Source of the DNA: Opisthocomus hoazin
Taxonomy: Eukaryota; Chordata; Aves; Opisthocomiformes; Opisthocomidae
Direction of reading: 5' to 3'
NCBI RefSeq assembly: GCF_030867145.1
Contig: NC_134418.1
Location: 560,501 to 624,500 of the forward strand
DNA: 64,000 nucleotides
Shown one piece after another: positions 36,701 through 46,486 of this stretch (positions are counted from its first letter, which is position 1; each line of letters opens with the position of its first letter). The position numbers and the translations under genes are program-made. Under the pieces are notes generated by a model, which ran no database searches, had not been told where the DNA came from, and saw nothing but the letters and a program-made list of their open reading frames with translations.

Positions 36701-39700
36701 GATGCTGCTGCGGGAGATGACGTCGGACCCGCTGCTGCGGCAGTACGGGGTGGTGGTGCTGGACGAGGCGCAGGAGCGCACGGTGCCCACCGACGTGCTG
36801 CTGGGGCTGCTGAAGGACGTGCTGCGCCAGCGCCCCGCGCTGAAGGTGGTGGTGGTCACCGCGCCGGCCATGGAGGAGCGGCTCCGCGCCTTCTGCGGGG
36901 ACCCCCCCGTGGTGCGGGTGCCGGGGCGCGGGCCCCCTCCCCAGGTGCTCTACAGGGAGCAGCCGGCGCGCGGCCGCGTTGCGGCAGCCTGCCAGGCCGT
37001 CCTGGACATCCACCGGCGGCAGGAGCCCGGCCACGTCCTGCTCTTCCTGGCCAGCGAGCAGGTGGGCTGCGGGCACCCCCGCCTTGGCGCCTGGGGTCTC
37101 GCCACGCCGCGAGGTGGGGGGAGCGGGGAGGGTTGGGGGTACGCTGCGCGCGGGGAGCCGTGAGGGTGGTGGGGGCTGCTGGGGGGTGAAGTGCAGGAGC
37201 TGGGGCAGCGGGCACTGCGCGGGACCCAGGGTCTGTCCCACCAGGCGTCACCCGTGTGCCCGCGTCCCTCCCGCAGGAGATCGCCGAGTGCTGCGAGGCC
37301 GTACAGACCGAGGCCGCGGCGCTGAGCCCGGCGCTGGGCCCACTGCTGGTCCTGCCCCTGCACCCGGGCGTGGGCCGCGCCGCGCAGAAGGTGTACGAGG
37401 CGCTGGAGGAGAGCGGCCGGGAGCGGCGCGTGGTCGTCACCCACTGGCTGGCGGACTCGTCCTTCTCTCTGGGGTCCGTGCGCTTCGTCATCGACGCGGG
37501 GCTGGAGCTGCGCAGCGTGAGTGTCGCTGGGGCTGCGGGGACGGGCAGCCGAGCGGGGGGCCTGGCTCCACACCGGGGTCCGGGGATGGAGCGGCCGCAG
37601 CAGTCTGCGTCATCCGCTCGGCCCGGGCCCTGCCACGACGCCCCAGGCCGGGGGACGCTGCGCAGGGCGCGGGTTCCGCCCCGGGAGGGGGCAGCGGGGT
37701 GGAGGGGCTCGGGGAAGGCGGGGGCTGGTCTGCGGGGGTCCCTCCTCACGGCCGCGCCTGCAGGTCTACAACCCCCGCATCCGCGCAGAGTCCCAGGTGC
37801 TGCGGCCCATCAGCAGGAGCCAGGCAGAGGCGCGGGCGCAGCGAGCCGCAGGCAGCCCCCCAGGTCAGAGGCGCTGCCCGGGCGTCCCCCGAGCGTGGCT
37901 GCAGCGGGAGGGGGCTCCTGTCCCACCGCGCCGGGCCCCAGGCAGCCCGCAGCCCACCGCGGTCCCCTGTCCCTGGGCTCCATCGCGCCCGCCGTCGCGG
38001 CTCACGGCCCCCCTCCCGCAGGCACCTGCCTGCGCCTCTACTCGGAGGCCTTCTACGAGCAGCGCCTGCCCCCCAGCCCCGCGCCCCACGTCAGCGAGAC
38101 CAGCCTCAGCCGCCTCGTGCTGCTGCTGAAGCGCCTGGACATCGCCGACATGGGCCAGTGCGACTTCCTCGACCGGCCGGGTAGAGCCCATGGGGCGCGG
38201 AGGGGCCGGGCACGGCGGGGGGATGGAGCGGAGGGGCGCGATGGAGGCGGCCATGGCCGCGGCTGCAGCCCGGGCTGTCTCTGGAGGGGGGCTGGAGGGT
38301 CCCGCGGGTGCAGGGCTGCCTGGTCCCGGCAGCTTGCTGACGCACCGCCTCAGCCCCCGAGTCGCTGATGCAAGCGCTGGAGGACCTGGACTACCTGGCG
38401 GCCCTGGACGACGACGGGAACCTGTCGGAGGTGGGGATCATCATGTCGGAGTTCCCCCTGGACCCGCAGCTGGCCAAGGCGCTCATCGCCTCCTGCGAGT
38501 TCGACTGTGTGGAGGAGATGGTCAGCCTGGCCGCCATGCTCACAGGTACCGTGCCGAGGGCCTGGGAGCCCGCCCTGCCGCCGGTGCGGGGCACGGCACA
38601 ACGCCCGGAGAGCCGGCGCTGGCGGGGGTGGTGCGGGGGGGCACGCGGTGACCTTCCCTCTGCACCCTCCCCAGCTTCGCCCTGCTTTGTGCCCCCTTCC
38701 ACGCACCTGGAGGGGGCCGTGACCGTGCGCTGGCGGGCCCTGCTCCACCCGGACGGAGACCACTTCACCCTCATCAACATCTTCAACGCCTTCCAGCAGC
38801 GTGAGTGCTGGGCAGGGCGGGCTGCCGCACGCCCCGCCTGTCCCGCAGCCCCCGCGCGCGTCCCCTGCTCCCTTCAGCCGCAAGCGCCGCGGCCGCGTCG
38901 GTGACCCCGTCCGGGTGCCGCAGCCTGGCTGCGAGGGGCTCCGAGCCTCAGGCCGGGGGCTGCGCTCTCCGCGTGGTCGCTGTCCCCGCCGCGTTGAGGG
39001 GACGCGGTCTGCGGGCACAGCAGTGCCTGGTTTCGTGGCCCGCGAGCCCCCCGCACGGCCAGGCCACCCAGTTCCACGCAGGGTCCGTGCCCCTGCAGCC
39101 CCGTCCCACGGTCTGACGCCGCTCTCCCCGCAGACAACGCGGACGAGGGCTGGTGCCGCAAGCACGCGGTGAGCGCGGAGGCGTTGCGCCTGGCGGGCGT
39201 CGTGCGGGCGGAGCTGCTGGAGGTGATGCAGCGCATCGAGCTGCCCGTCTCGCCCCCCGCCTTCGGCACCGACGCCAACGTGCTCAACATCCAGAGAGCC
39301 CTCATCTCCGGCTACTTCCTCAAGGTGGGCCGGGGGCCGCGAGGGGCCCGGCCGCGGGGCGGGGGTCCTGCCAGCCAGCCCCGCTCTCCTCCCGCTCCGC
39401 TCCGCAGGTGGCGCGGGACATCGACGGCTCTGGCAACTACGTGATGCTGACGCACAAGCACGTGGCCCACCTGCCCCCCGCCTGCTGCTACCTGCTGCGG
39501 CAGCCCCCCCAGCGCCTGCCCCCCTGGGTCCTCTACCACGAGTTCACCATCTCGCAGGACAACTGCCTCCGCGTGGTCTCGGAGATCCAGCCCCAGATGT
39601 GAGCACCGAGGGGATGGGGAGGGGACGGGCTGCACCCAGGCTGCGGCGGGGCTGGCTGTGGGGCTGGCCCTGGCGCAGGGGCGCAACGAGGGGCTCCTCT

Positions 39701-39962
39701 CCTGGGGGCACAGGGACGGTGGGGGTCTGTCCCTGCGCGGGGGAGCGAGGGGCTCCCCTCCTTGACCTGCTGTCTCCGCAGGCTGGTGGAGCTGGCACCC
39801 CAGTACTACCTGAGCAACCTGCCGCCCAGCGAGAGCCGGGACCTGCTGATGGAGCTGCGGGAGAAGGTGGCGGCCGTGGAGGACGTGCCGGCGGGGCAGG
39901 AGCCGCGGGGAGAGGCGGCCGGCGGGGAGGATGAGGAGCGGGATGTCTGTGTGCTGCAGTGA
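33727..39962 (+). CDS. DQX1: DQX1, DEAQ-box RNA-dependent ATPase/helicase-like protein, complete
   Basis: Coding exons: 33727-34008, 36282-36475, 36686-37061, 37277-37516, 37764-37863, 38022-38180, 38354-38545, 38675-38800, 39134-39324, 39408-39598, 39782-39962; total 2232 nt, 743 residues (human DQX1 is about 717). All junctions are GT-AG and in phase. Family: DEAH/DHX-type RNA helicase-like, sister of DHX32, of poorly known cellular role. Visible motifs: ELNPYDG-like opening ([18 protein letters not shown]), Walker [11 protein letters not shown] at the end of exon 1, DEAQ in [18 protein letters not shown], and [10 protein letters not shown] where helicases have SAT. The arginine-finger motif VI (QRxGRxGR) is degenerate: [14 protein letters not shown]. 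The C-terminal half keeps the winged-helix/ratchet/OB-like order ([36 protein letters not shown]) and ends VCVLQ, as human DQX1 ends CVLQ. DEAQ, Walker A and this ending favour DQX1 over DHX32. Confidence 0.96.
34009..36281 (+). other. DQX1: DQX1 first coding-gene intron
   Basis: A 2.3 kb intron directly after the Walker A codons. It holds a tandem pair of GGTGGCTGTCCCCTGTCCTC with period 31 at 35957-36011 and no other feature. Confidence 0.5.
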
Positions 39963-40357
39963 GCTGGAGCCGCTGGAGCCCCCGCGCCGGGGCCGCCTGG
40001 GCTTGGCTGTGACGGCCGGGGACAGGAGAGCGCCGGGGAGGCCGTGTCACTGCGGGGCCGACGCGGTGCCCGGGGAGGAGCGGGCAGAGCGTGCCACTGC
40101 CACAGCGCTGTGCCACCGTCGTGGTACCAGCAGCCACGGGACTGGCCCCCAGCGTCACCCCTGGGGTGAGAGCCTGGATCGGGGCAGCGCTGGCCCCGGG
40201 GCTGGGGAGTCGTGCAGCCCTCCGCGCCCGGGCTCCTTCACCCCGCGCTTCCCCGGGGGCTGCCGCAGGGCTGGGGCCACCGGCCCTGCGCGTCCCGCTC
40301 CCCCCACGCCGGGGAGCCGCGCCCCGGGGCCGAGGGGCCGCTTGCGGGTGTCTCCTG

Positions 40358-40363
40358 TATAAA
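40358..40363 (+). terminator. DQX1: Probable DQX1 polyadenylation signal (variant TATAAA)
   Basis: TATAAA lies 396 bases after the DQX1 stop codon, followed by a T/G-rich stretch (GTTTTGTGACCTTTG). No AATAAA is present nearby. TATAAA is a known variant hexamer. Confidence 0.5.
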
Positions 40364-40384
40364 GTTTTGTGACCTTTGCTCCTG

Positions 40385-40970
40385 GCTTCGCGTCCGTGAT
40401 TGCAGCCGAGGAGGGCTCACGCCGCAGAGGGGTCCGGCGAGGGTGGGCTCCGTCTGCCCCGCGCCCCGCCGAGCCTCCCGTCTCCGGGGGGTTTCTGAAC
40501 ATGAGGCATCCCTGGTCTTGCTCACCTCCCGCCTCCGGTTCTGGGTAGCGTGCCGCTGCCCGCAGTCGCGCCGAGGGACAGCCCTGGCCTTTGCGCCGGG
40601 ACTTCCCCTCCGCGGCTCTGCGCTCTTCTGCAGAAGCCAAGGGGAAGCTGCGGCTGGCGGGGGGGGCAGCCTGGGGGTGCAGCCAGCTCCTGCTCGCCCG
40701 GGACCGGAGAGGGCACGGGTGCTCCCGGGGGCGAGGTGCCCCCCGACCCGCCCTGCCTCCGGCTCCCTCCGGCTTTCCAGCAAGTCCCGCTTCTCTTGCA
40801 GCTCGCTGGTGCCATGGCCGATGGCCGAGTCTGTGCCTGGGGGGCCGGGGGTCCCCACATGGGTGCTGTGCTCCAGCCCCTGCCCCGGGACAGACCCCTT
40901 GGCGTGGGCACGGGGCTGCTCCGTCCCAGCAGCTGCCACTCTGCCTCCCTCCTTGCTCCTTGCTTTGCCC
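40385..40970. other. Intergenic, no gene seen
   Basis: Between the DQX1 3' end and the 24-bp minisatellite. Long open frames exist on both strands, but they reflect GC-rich composition; none resembles a known protein and none shows a splice structure. Confidence 0.5.
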
Positions 40971-41421
40971 ACCTCCTTCCGTCCCTCCCGCCTTGCCCCC
41001 CCGCTCTCCCTCCCGCCTTGCCCCCCACTCTCCCTCCCGCCTTGCCCCCCGCTCTCCCTCCTGCCTTGCCCCCCCGCTTTCCCTCCTGCCTTGCCCCCCG
41101 CTCTCCCTCCCGCCTTGCCCCCCGCTCTCCCTCCTGCCTTGCCCCCCCGCTTTCCCTCCTGCCTTGCCCCCCGCTCTCCCTCCTGCCTTGCCCCCCGCTC
41201 TCCCTCCCGCCTTGCCCCCCGCTCTCCCTCCCGCCTTGCCCCCCGCTCTCCCTCCTGCCTTGCCCCCCGCTCTCCCTCCCGCCTTGCCCCCCGCTCTCCC
41301 TCCTGCCTTGCCCCCCCGCTCTCCCTCCCGCCTTGCCCCCCGCTCTCCCTCCCGCCTTGCCCCCCGCTCTCCTCCTGCCTTGCCCCCCGCTCTCCTCCCG
41401 CCTTGCCCCCCGCCCTCCCTC
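40971..41421. repeat. 24-bp GC-rich minisatellite, about 19 copies
   Basis: Near-perfect tandem copies of a 24-base unit (GCTCTCCCTCCCGCCTTGCC followed by four C), with occasional 23- or 25-base copies and a C/T change at one position (CCCGCC or CCTGCC) that alternates along the array. Because 24 is a multiple of three, each frame stays open as an eight-residue repeat; this is not a gene. Confidence 0.95.
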
Positions 41422-41570
41422 CCCGCAGCCCACGCGCGGGGGCTCCGCTGTTCCCGGGAAGGGGCCCGGAGGCTCCGCTGCCCCGTCCCCGCCGCCGCGC
41501 CTCGAAGGTCAGGCGGAAAGGTGAGGGCCGGGCCTCCCCGCAGCCTCGGAGCCTGAACTTCCCCTGCGCT

Positions 41571-41579
41571 TTCTAGGAA
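41571..41579. promoter_or_regulatory. STAT-type palindrome TTCTAGGAA upstream of the IL12B-like gene
   Basis: TTCTAGGAA fits the STAT consensus TTCNNNGAA and lies about 0.95 kb upstream of the predicted start of transcription of the p40-like gene, in a small patch that is less GC-rich than its surroundings. Function is inference. Confidence 0.25.
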
Positions 41580-41599
41580 CCCCAGAAAGTACATCAGTG

Positions 41600-42480
41600 G
41601 GAGCAGCGGGGCGCAGCTCGCTCCTCCCCGCACTCCCCAGCCTGGGGCCGCCTGCCCGGGGTGGGGGTCCTGCCCTGTTCCCGGGGCTGGGGGCTGGAGG
41701 GGGTGCAGGGGCTGAGCCCCGTGGGCTGAGCGGAGGTGGCCATGCAGCGGGGCTGGGCTGGTGCTGGCGGGGACGGCCGAGGGGACGCTGGTGGCTGTGA
41801 CTGCCCTGCCTCTGCATCCCCCCCAGAACAGCATCCCACCGGGGCAGCTGCGTGGTCCCAGGAGGGGAGGGAAGGGGCGAGACAGCCCCGAGCCTGGCTG
41901 GGTGCAGCACCCCGAGCCTCTGTGGGGACCCGCTCCTCTCCTCGGGGACCCACTGCAGCCCGACTGGATGTGGCCAAGCACTGCGCCTGCCCCTCGCCGG
42001 ACCCCCGGGACAGACACTGCTGGACCTCAATGGTTCCTTCCCTGTGCTCTGGCCCCCACTCCCCCGACGGCAGGGAGCAGCGGATGCTCCGTGCGTCTTG
42101 CAGTGATGTGCAGACCCTCAGCGGGTCGTGGGGCTCAGGACCACTCTGCGGGAGCCAAACCCTCAGCGGGTCCTGGGGCTCAGGACCACTCCACGGGAGC
42201 TGGGAGCACCCGGGGCTCCGGCAGCGTCCCAGGAGCCCAGCACTGCCCCTCCGCCCAGTGCTCCCCGGGAGGGCCCTGACCTCGCCACGCTGGCGATGCC
42301 CGCAGTCGGGGCAGGGCAGCGGGTCCCCAGTGCCCCCAGCCTGGGAAGTACCTGTGGTGAGTCCCAGCAGGGCTGGGGCCGGGTGGGTCGGGGGCTGAGC
42401 GATGGTCCCGGCTCGTAGCTCCACCCAGCAGCTTTCTCCTCTTCCAAGAACTGCCATGCCTCTGTGGCTTCACCTTGGGG
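41600..42480. other. Upstream flank of the IL12B-like gene; short direct repeat, no gene seen
   Basis: GC-rich sequence with no recognisable exon. A short duplicated segment (CCCTCAGCGGGTC..GGGGCTCAGGACCACTC) occurs at about 42115-42150 and again at about 42160-42195. Near 42425-42450 lies a pyrimidine-rich TTTCTCCTCTTCC tract (ETS/PU.1-like on the minus strand). Confidence 0.4.
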
Positions 42481-42504
42481 CAGCCCCACGGGGTCCCGGC
42501 TCGG

Positions 42505-42510
42505 TATATA
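42505..42510 (+). promoter_or_regulatory. TATA box of the IL12B-like gene
   Basis: TATATA in an otherwise GC-rich stretch, about 30 bases before a short segment (about 42535-42576) that ends in AGCAAG followed by a GTAGGC donor. This is the only clear TATA-type promoter in the window. Mammalian IL12B is also inducible, with a non-coding first exon. Confidence 0.65.
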
Positions 42511-42534
42511 GCCAGCCGCCCACCGGCCCCCAGC

Positions 42535-42576
42535 CCGTGCCGAGCCCACCAGCGCAGCGCACACCGCGGCAGCAAG
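42535..42576 (+). other. Probable non-coding first exon of the IL12B-like gene
   Basis: The segment runs from about 30 bases after the TATA box to the donor GTAGGC at 42577. The next acceptor (CCTCCCAG) ends directly before the start codon at 42956, so exon 2 appears to begin with ATG. The 5' end is approximate. Confidence 0.5.
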
Positions 42577-42955
42577 GTAGGCACAGCATGGCGGCTATGG
42601 GGGGCTTGCGCTGCGGCCCCAGGAGGGTCTGGGTGCCGAGGAGCCCCGGGAAGGTGCTGCTCCAGGAGAGCACTGCAGCCCCCTGCCCCGGGGGGCACTC
42701 GACGGGGCCGCGGCGGGAAGGGCCGGGGTGTCACATCGGCTGCCAGCCCCTTGCAGGGGTCCTCTCACACTGCACCTCTCCCCCTCCTGCCTGACCCTGC
42801 TGCCGTCGGTCCCAGGGCCGAGGTCTCTGCCCTTGCTGGTCCTGGTGGCTGCACCCCAGCTCGGCCGGCTCCCCTCCTCCTGGGGTACTGCTGGCCCCCT
42901 TTCCCGGCACGGGGCTGCCCTTCCCCTTCCCCCACCGCTGCCCTTCCCCTCCCAG

Positions 42956-45284
42956 ATGCTGGTGCTGCTGGGGCTGGTGCTGCGCCTCGCTCCTGCGGAC
43001 ACCCTGACTGCCTTCCCCCCAAAGTGTGAGTCCTGGGGGGGCCTGGGGGGGAGGCACCTGGGGGGGGGTGAGGCTGCAGGACCCACACAGCAACCGGAGG
43101 GAGCAGAGAGCGCCCGCATCCCCCTGGTACGGGGCAACGCGAGCCCGGGGCAGGGCAGCTCTTCTGGTGGGTGTGGGGCTGGAGGATGGACATGAGAGTG
43201 GTGGGGTGGGGGCACAGACGTGGGGTGAGGGAGCAGTGTGGGGATGGACGCGGGGTGATGGGGCAGGACGGGGTTGAACATGGGGTGATGGTGCAGGTAG
43301 TGAGGGAGCAGGACTGGGGACTGTGGGGAAGGATGGATGCGGTGGGTCAGGGCGAGGGGTGACCCAGCCCCACTGTGGCGTGGGGACGGGCTGCCCACAG
43401 CATCACCCGTCTCTGACCGCAGCCTCTGCCTCTGATGTCCAGTTCAGGTGGGGAAGCTGAACGGGGACGTGGTGCTGAAATGCAACACCTCGGAGCAGCA
43501 AGTGACCTGGACGCAGAACGGGGAGCCGGAGCCCATGGCTGAGCTCGTGGCCGAGGGACAGACCCTCACCATCATCGGCTTGGACCTGCCGGCCGCGGGC
43601 AACTACAGCTGCTGGGCCGGCCCCGTCCTGCTGGACACCACCTACGTGGTGGTCAGCGGCACCCGTACGCGGGGCTGGGCGAGGGGGCCGGAGGGGGCGA
43701 CGGGGCGGAGCGGAGGGGATGTGGGGCGACGGGGCAGCGGGGCGTGCAGGGACCTGGGGGATGGCTGGGGACCAGGAGATGCTCGTCCATCTCCAGACGG
43801 CCATGCCCAGCCCACGGGGCTGTTGGGGGGGGGCTGGGCAGGGCTGTGCGGGGAGGGGGCACGGGCAGCCCCCGAGCCGTCGCCCCTCGGCCCCAACAGG
43901 GGAGGAGAGGATGAACGTCTCCTGCCAGGCTGAGTCCTACCGCGGCTCCTTCCGCTGCTCCTGGACTGGCCCCCGCTCCGCCATCTTCCGCGCCCGCCTC
44001 ACACGCAGGTGGGTGCCCCAGGGACCCCCCCATCCCGGCCCCCGCCCCATGGCCGCCCAACCCTCACGCCTGCCTCCGCCCCGCAGCGACGGCTCCTTGG
44101 GGGAGTGGGTGCCGGCGTCTGGCCGCCGCGGCCGGTTCAGCAGCAGCTTCACCGACCCCTCCTTCTGCCCCTTCGCCGAGGAGCTGCGCCCGCTGCAGCT
44201 GCAGCTGGAGGGGCTCTCGGACACCTCCTACCACAGCTTCTCCAGCCACTTCTTCATCCGCGACATCGGTGAGCTCAGCTCGGCAGCAGCGGGGCCCGGC
44301 GGCTGTCTGTGGGGTGCGGGGGGGCTCGGCCCCATGGCTGGGAGCGCTGCCCCACGCTGAGCCCCGCTCTGCCCGCAGTGCGGCCCAGCTCGCCGCGGGA
44401 GCTGACCACGCAGCGGCGGGGGGAGCAGCTCCACCTGGCCTGGGCCCCCCCGGCCTCCTGGCCGCTCCCCAGGTCCTACTTCGCCCTGCTCTACCGGCTG
44501 CAGTACGAGCTCCTCAACGGCACCCAGGTAGCTGCGGGACGCCCGTGCCCAGCCTGCCGCTGCACGTGCTGCCCCGCGCCCTCGCTCTGCTGCGCCCACC
44601 CTGCCCTGCCCCTCCGTGCCCCTGCGCCCACCCTGCCCCAGCAACCACTCTGCCCTGCACCCACCCTGCCCCACATCCACCCTGCCCTGTGCCCACCCTG
44701 CCCCTGCACCCACCCTGCCCCATGTCCATCCTGCCCCATGCCCACCCTGCCCCATGTCCACCCTGTCCCATACCCACCCTGCCGCTGCGCCCACCCTGCC
44801 CCAGCCTGGGCCCTTCCCCCGGCCCAGGGCTGCCACTGGGAACAGGGACTTGCCGGGGGGGCTCATCAACAGCCCCCTCCCCGCTGCGCTGTTTCTCTCC
44901 TCAGGGCAGTGAATTGTCACTCCTGGCCGTCACCTCTGCTCCCGCCCCAGCGCTGCCCACGCAAGGCAGCGTCACTGCCCGTGCTGGGGACGTGCCGCTG
45001 TCTCCCACTCCTGAGTCCCCAGCACTGAGCCCCCAGCTCCTGCCCCATCCCCCCTTCCCCACAGCCTCGTGCCCGTCCTGGCTGCCCCCACCCCGGTGCT
45101 GGGGGGTCCCGAGGCCGTGACCTGCCTGGCTTTGCAGGTTGACAAGTACGTGGAGGGCGCGGAGGAGACGCAGCTGCAGGAGCACGCGCGGCGGGTGCGC
45201 ATCAGCTGCCGGGACCTCTACGCCAACCCTGCCTGGAGCCCCTGGACCACCTGGCAGGACGTCGGGGCCACCCAGCAGAGATGA
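42956..45284 (+). CDS. IL-12 p40-like cytokine subunit (IL12B paralogue), complete
   Basis: Coding exons: 42956-43025, 43443-43664, 43900-44008, 44087-44268, 44379-44527, 45138-45284; 879 nt, 292 residues, all junctions GT-AG and in phase. Family role: IL12B p40 is a secreted soluble receptor-like chain that pairs by a disulfide with p35 or p19. Order seen: signal peptide (MLVLLGLVLRLAPA), Ig domain with the cysteine pair LKCNTS and NYSCWAG, first fibronectin/cytokine-receptor domain (VSCQAESYRGSFRCSW, like p40 RCEAKNYSGRFTCWW), then SSHFFIRDIVRPSSPREL (p40: SSFFIRDIIKPDPPKNL) and a last domain with SYFALLY, RISCRDLY and the WSxWS-like WSPWTTW near the end. Four N-glycosylation sequons (NTS, NYS, NVS, NGT). 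The cysteine of CPFAEE matches the p40 residue (CPAAEE) that bonds to p35. The Ig domain rules out EBI3. Sequence is too far from IL12B to be its orthologue by eye. Confidence 0.87.
44590..44805. repeat. Degenerate CACCCTGCCC-type minisatellite in the last intron of the IL12B-like gene
   Basis: Irregular tandem copies of CCCACCCTGCCCC with ATGTCCAT or CTGCAC inserts, period about 14-18 bases. Confidence 0.85.
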
Positions 45285-45289
45285 CCCCC

Positions 45290-46090
45290 CCGCACGGACA
45301 CCCCCTTCCCCCTCGCACCCATCCCCTTCCCTGCTGTACCCCCGTCTGCATGGGGACATGGGGGGCTGGGGAGCACCCCCGAGCTGCGACAGCCGTAGGC
45401 ACCCGACACCGACCTCCCCTTCACTTGCACGGTTTGGAGGGGGCTTTTCACCCCTGTTAAAGAGCTGTGCTTGGCTTTTTACTGTGACAAACCTCAGTTA
45501 GTCTTTGTGTGGGGCAGGGGTGCCGGGCCCCCGACCCCCAGCCTCTGCGGGCTCCAGCTGGGCACACCACGGGTGCCCTGGACCCCCCCCTACTCCTCAT
45601 CAACCCCCCCAGATCTGCCTCCCTTCTGGGGGCTGCAGCGGAGCAGCATCCCCAGCCCCAGCGGCAGCAGCCCAGTGGGGACCTGCTGCCCTACACCAAG
45701 GGGGAGGCCTGGGGGGCAGCACCCCATCCCCACGTCCTGCGGAGCAGGGTCCCTGCCATGACCACAGCCACACTGGGTGGGAGGGGGTCAGGGACCATCT
45801 GCCATCACTGGGGGTCTCAGCTCCCACTGGGACACAGCCCCTCCACCATGTGTCGGTGGCTGGACCCCCACGATGTGCCCCACTCGGCATCCCCGGGGGG
45901 TGCCCAGCCTGGGGGTGAGGGGCTGCGGCCAGGCAGGAGAGAGCCGAGACCCTGCAGCCAGGCAGCCCCATGGGACACAGCCCCGCACCCCAGCTCTGCC
46001 GCAGACCCCGAGAGCACAGGGGGGTGCCGCCGGCGCAGGGCCCGGCTGGGGGACGCTGCCCCCTCCCCACAGACGGGCCGGCTCCGGGTA
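45290..46090. other. Convergent 3' flanks of the IL12B-like and IF-like genes
   Basis: The 3' UTR of the p40-like gene lies at the left; no canonical AATAAA was found for it (a TTAAAG stretch near 45459 precedes a T-rich run). No further exon is recognised. Confidence 0.4.
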
Positions 46091-46102
46091 GTGCCACGGG
46101 GC

Positions 46103-46108
46103 TTTATT
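46103..46108 (-). terminator. AATAAA polyadenylation signal of the IF-like gene
   Basis: TTTATT on the plus strand (AATAAA on minus) lies 379 bases after the stop codon of the minus-strand IF-like gene. It is the only canonical hexamer in this GC-rich stretch, which supports this being a real transcribed gene. Confidence 0.6.
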
Positions 46109-46486
46109 GAGGTGCTTCTGCGCAGGCCGAGGCTGGGACCCCAGCCCCGCTGTTGCTCCAGAGAGGCTGGTGAGAGTGTGCGGCCCCACGGCTGCTGCCA
46201 TCCCGGGGGGCCAGGGCCTCCGGGGGCGGGGGTCTGGAAACACCAGGTAGCCGGGGGTCTCAGTAGTCCAGGGGGCCCGTGGCACAGGGGGGCAGAGGGA
46301 CCGGGGCTCCAGGAGTCCAGAGGGGTCTGGAGGGTACAGGGGTCCCACGGCCTGGGCGTCCGGGGCTGGAGGTCCCGAGGCGCGGGCAAGCGGGGGCTCA
46401 GGGGACCCCGAGGTGCAGGGGTCTGGGGGCCTGGGGTGCGGCGGGTCCCGGCAGCGCGGGGTCCCGCAGCGGGGCCGGGGGTCCCG

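Noticed and set aside
33727-39962. DHX32
   Set aside because: DEAQ, an intact GKST and the CVLQ end with 2p13 neighbours fit DQX1; DHX32 has a degenerate Walker A and DDIH at motif II.
40155-42017. 620-residue minus-strand open frame over the 24-bp array
   Set aside because: Stays open only because 24 is a multiple of three; no family match or splice signal.
42956-45284. EBI3 or CRLF-type subunit
   Set aside because: An N-terminal Ig domain and the SSHFFIRDI block are p40 features; EBI3 lacks the Ig domain.
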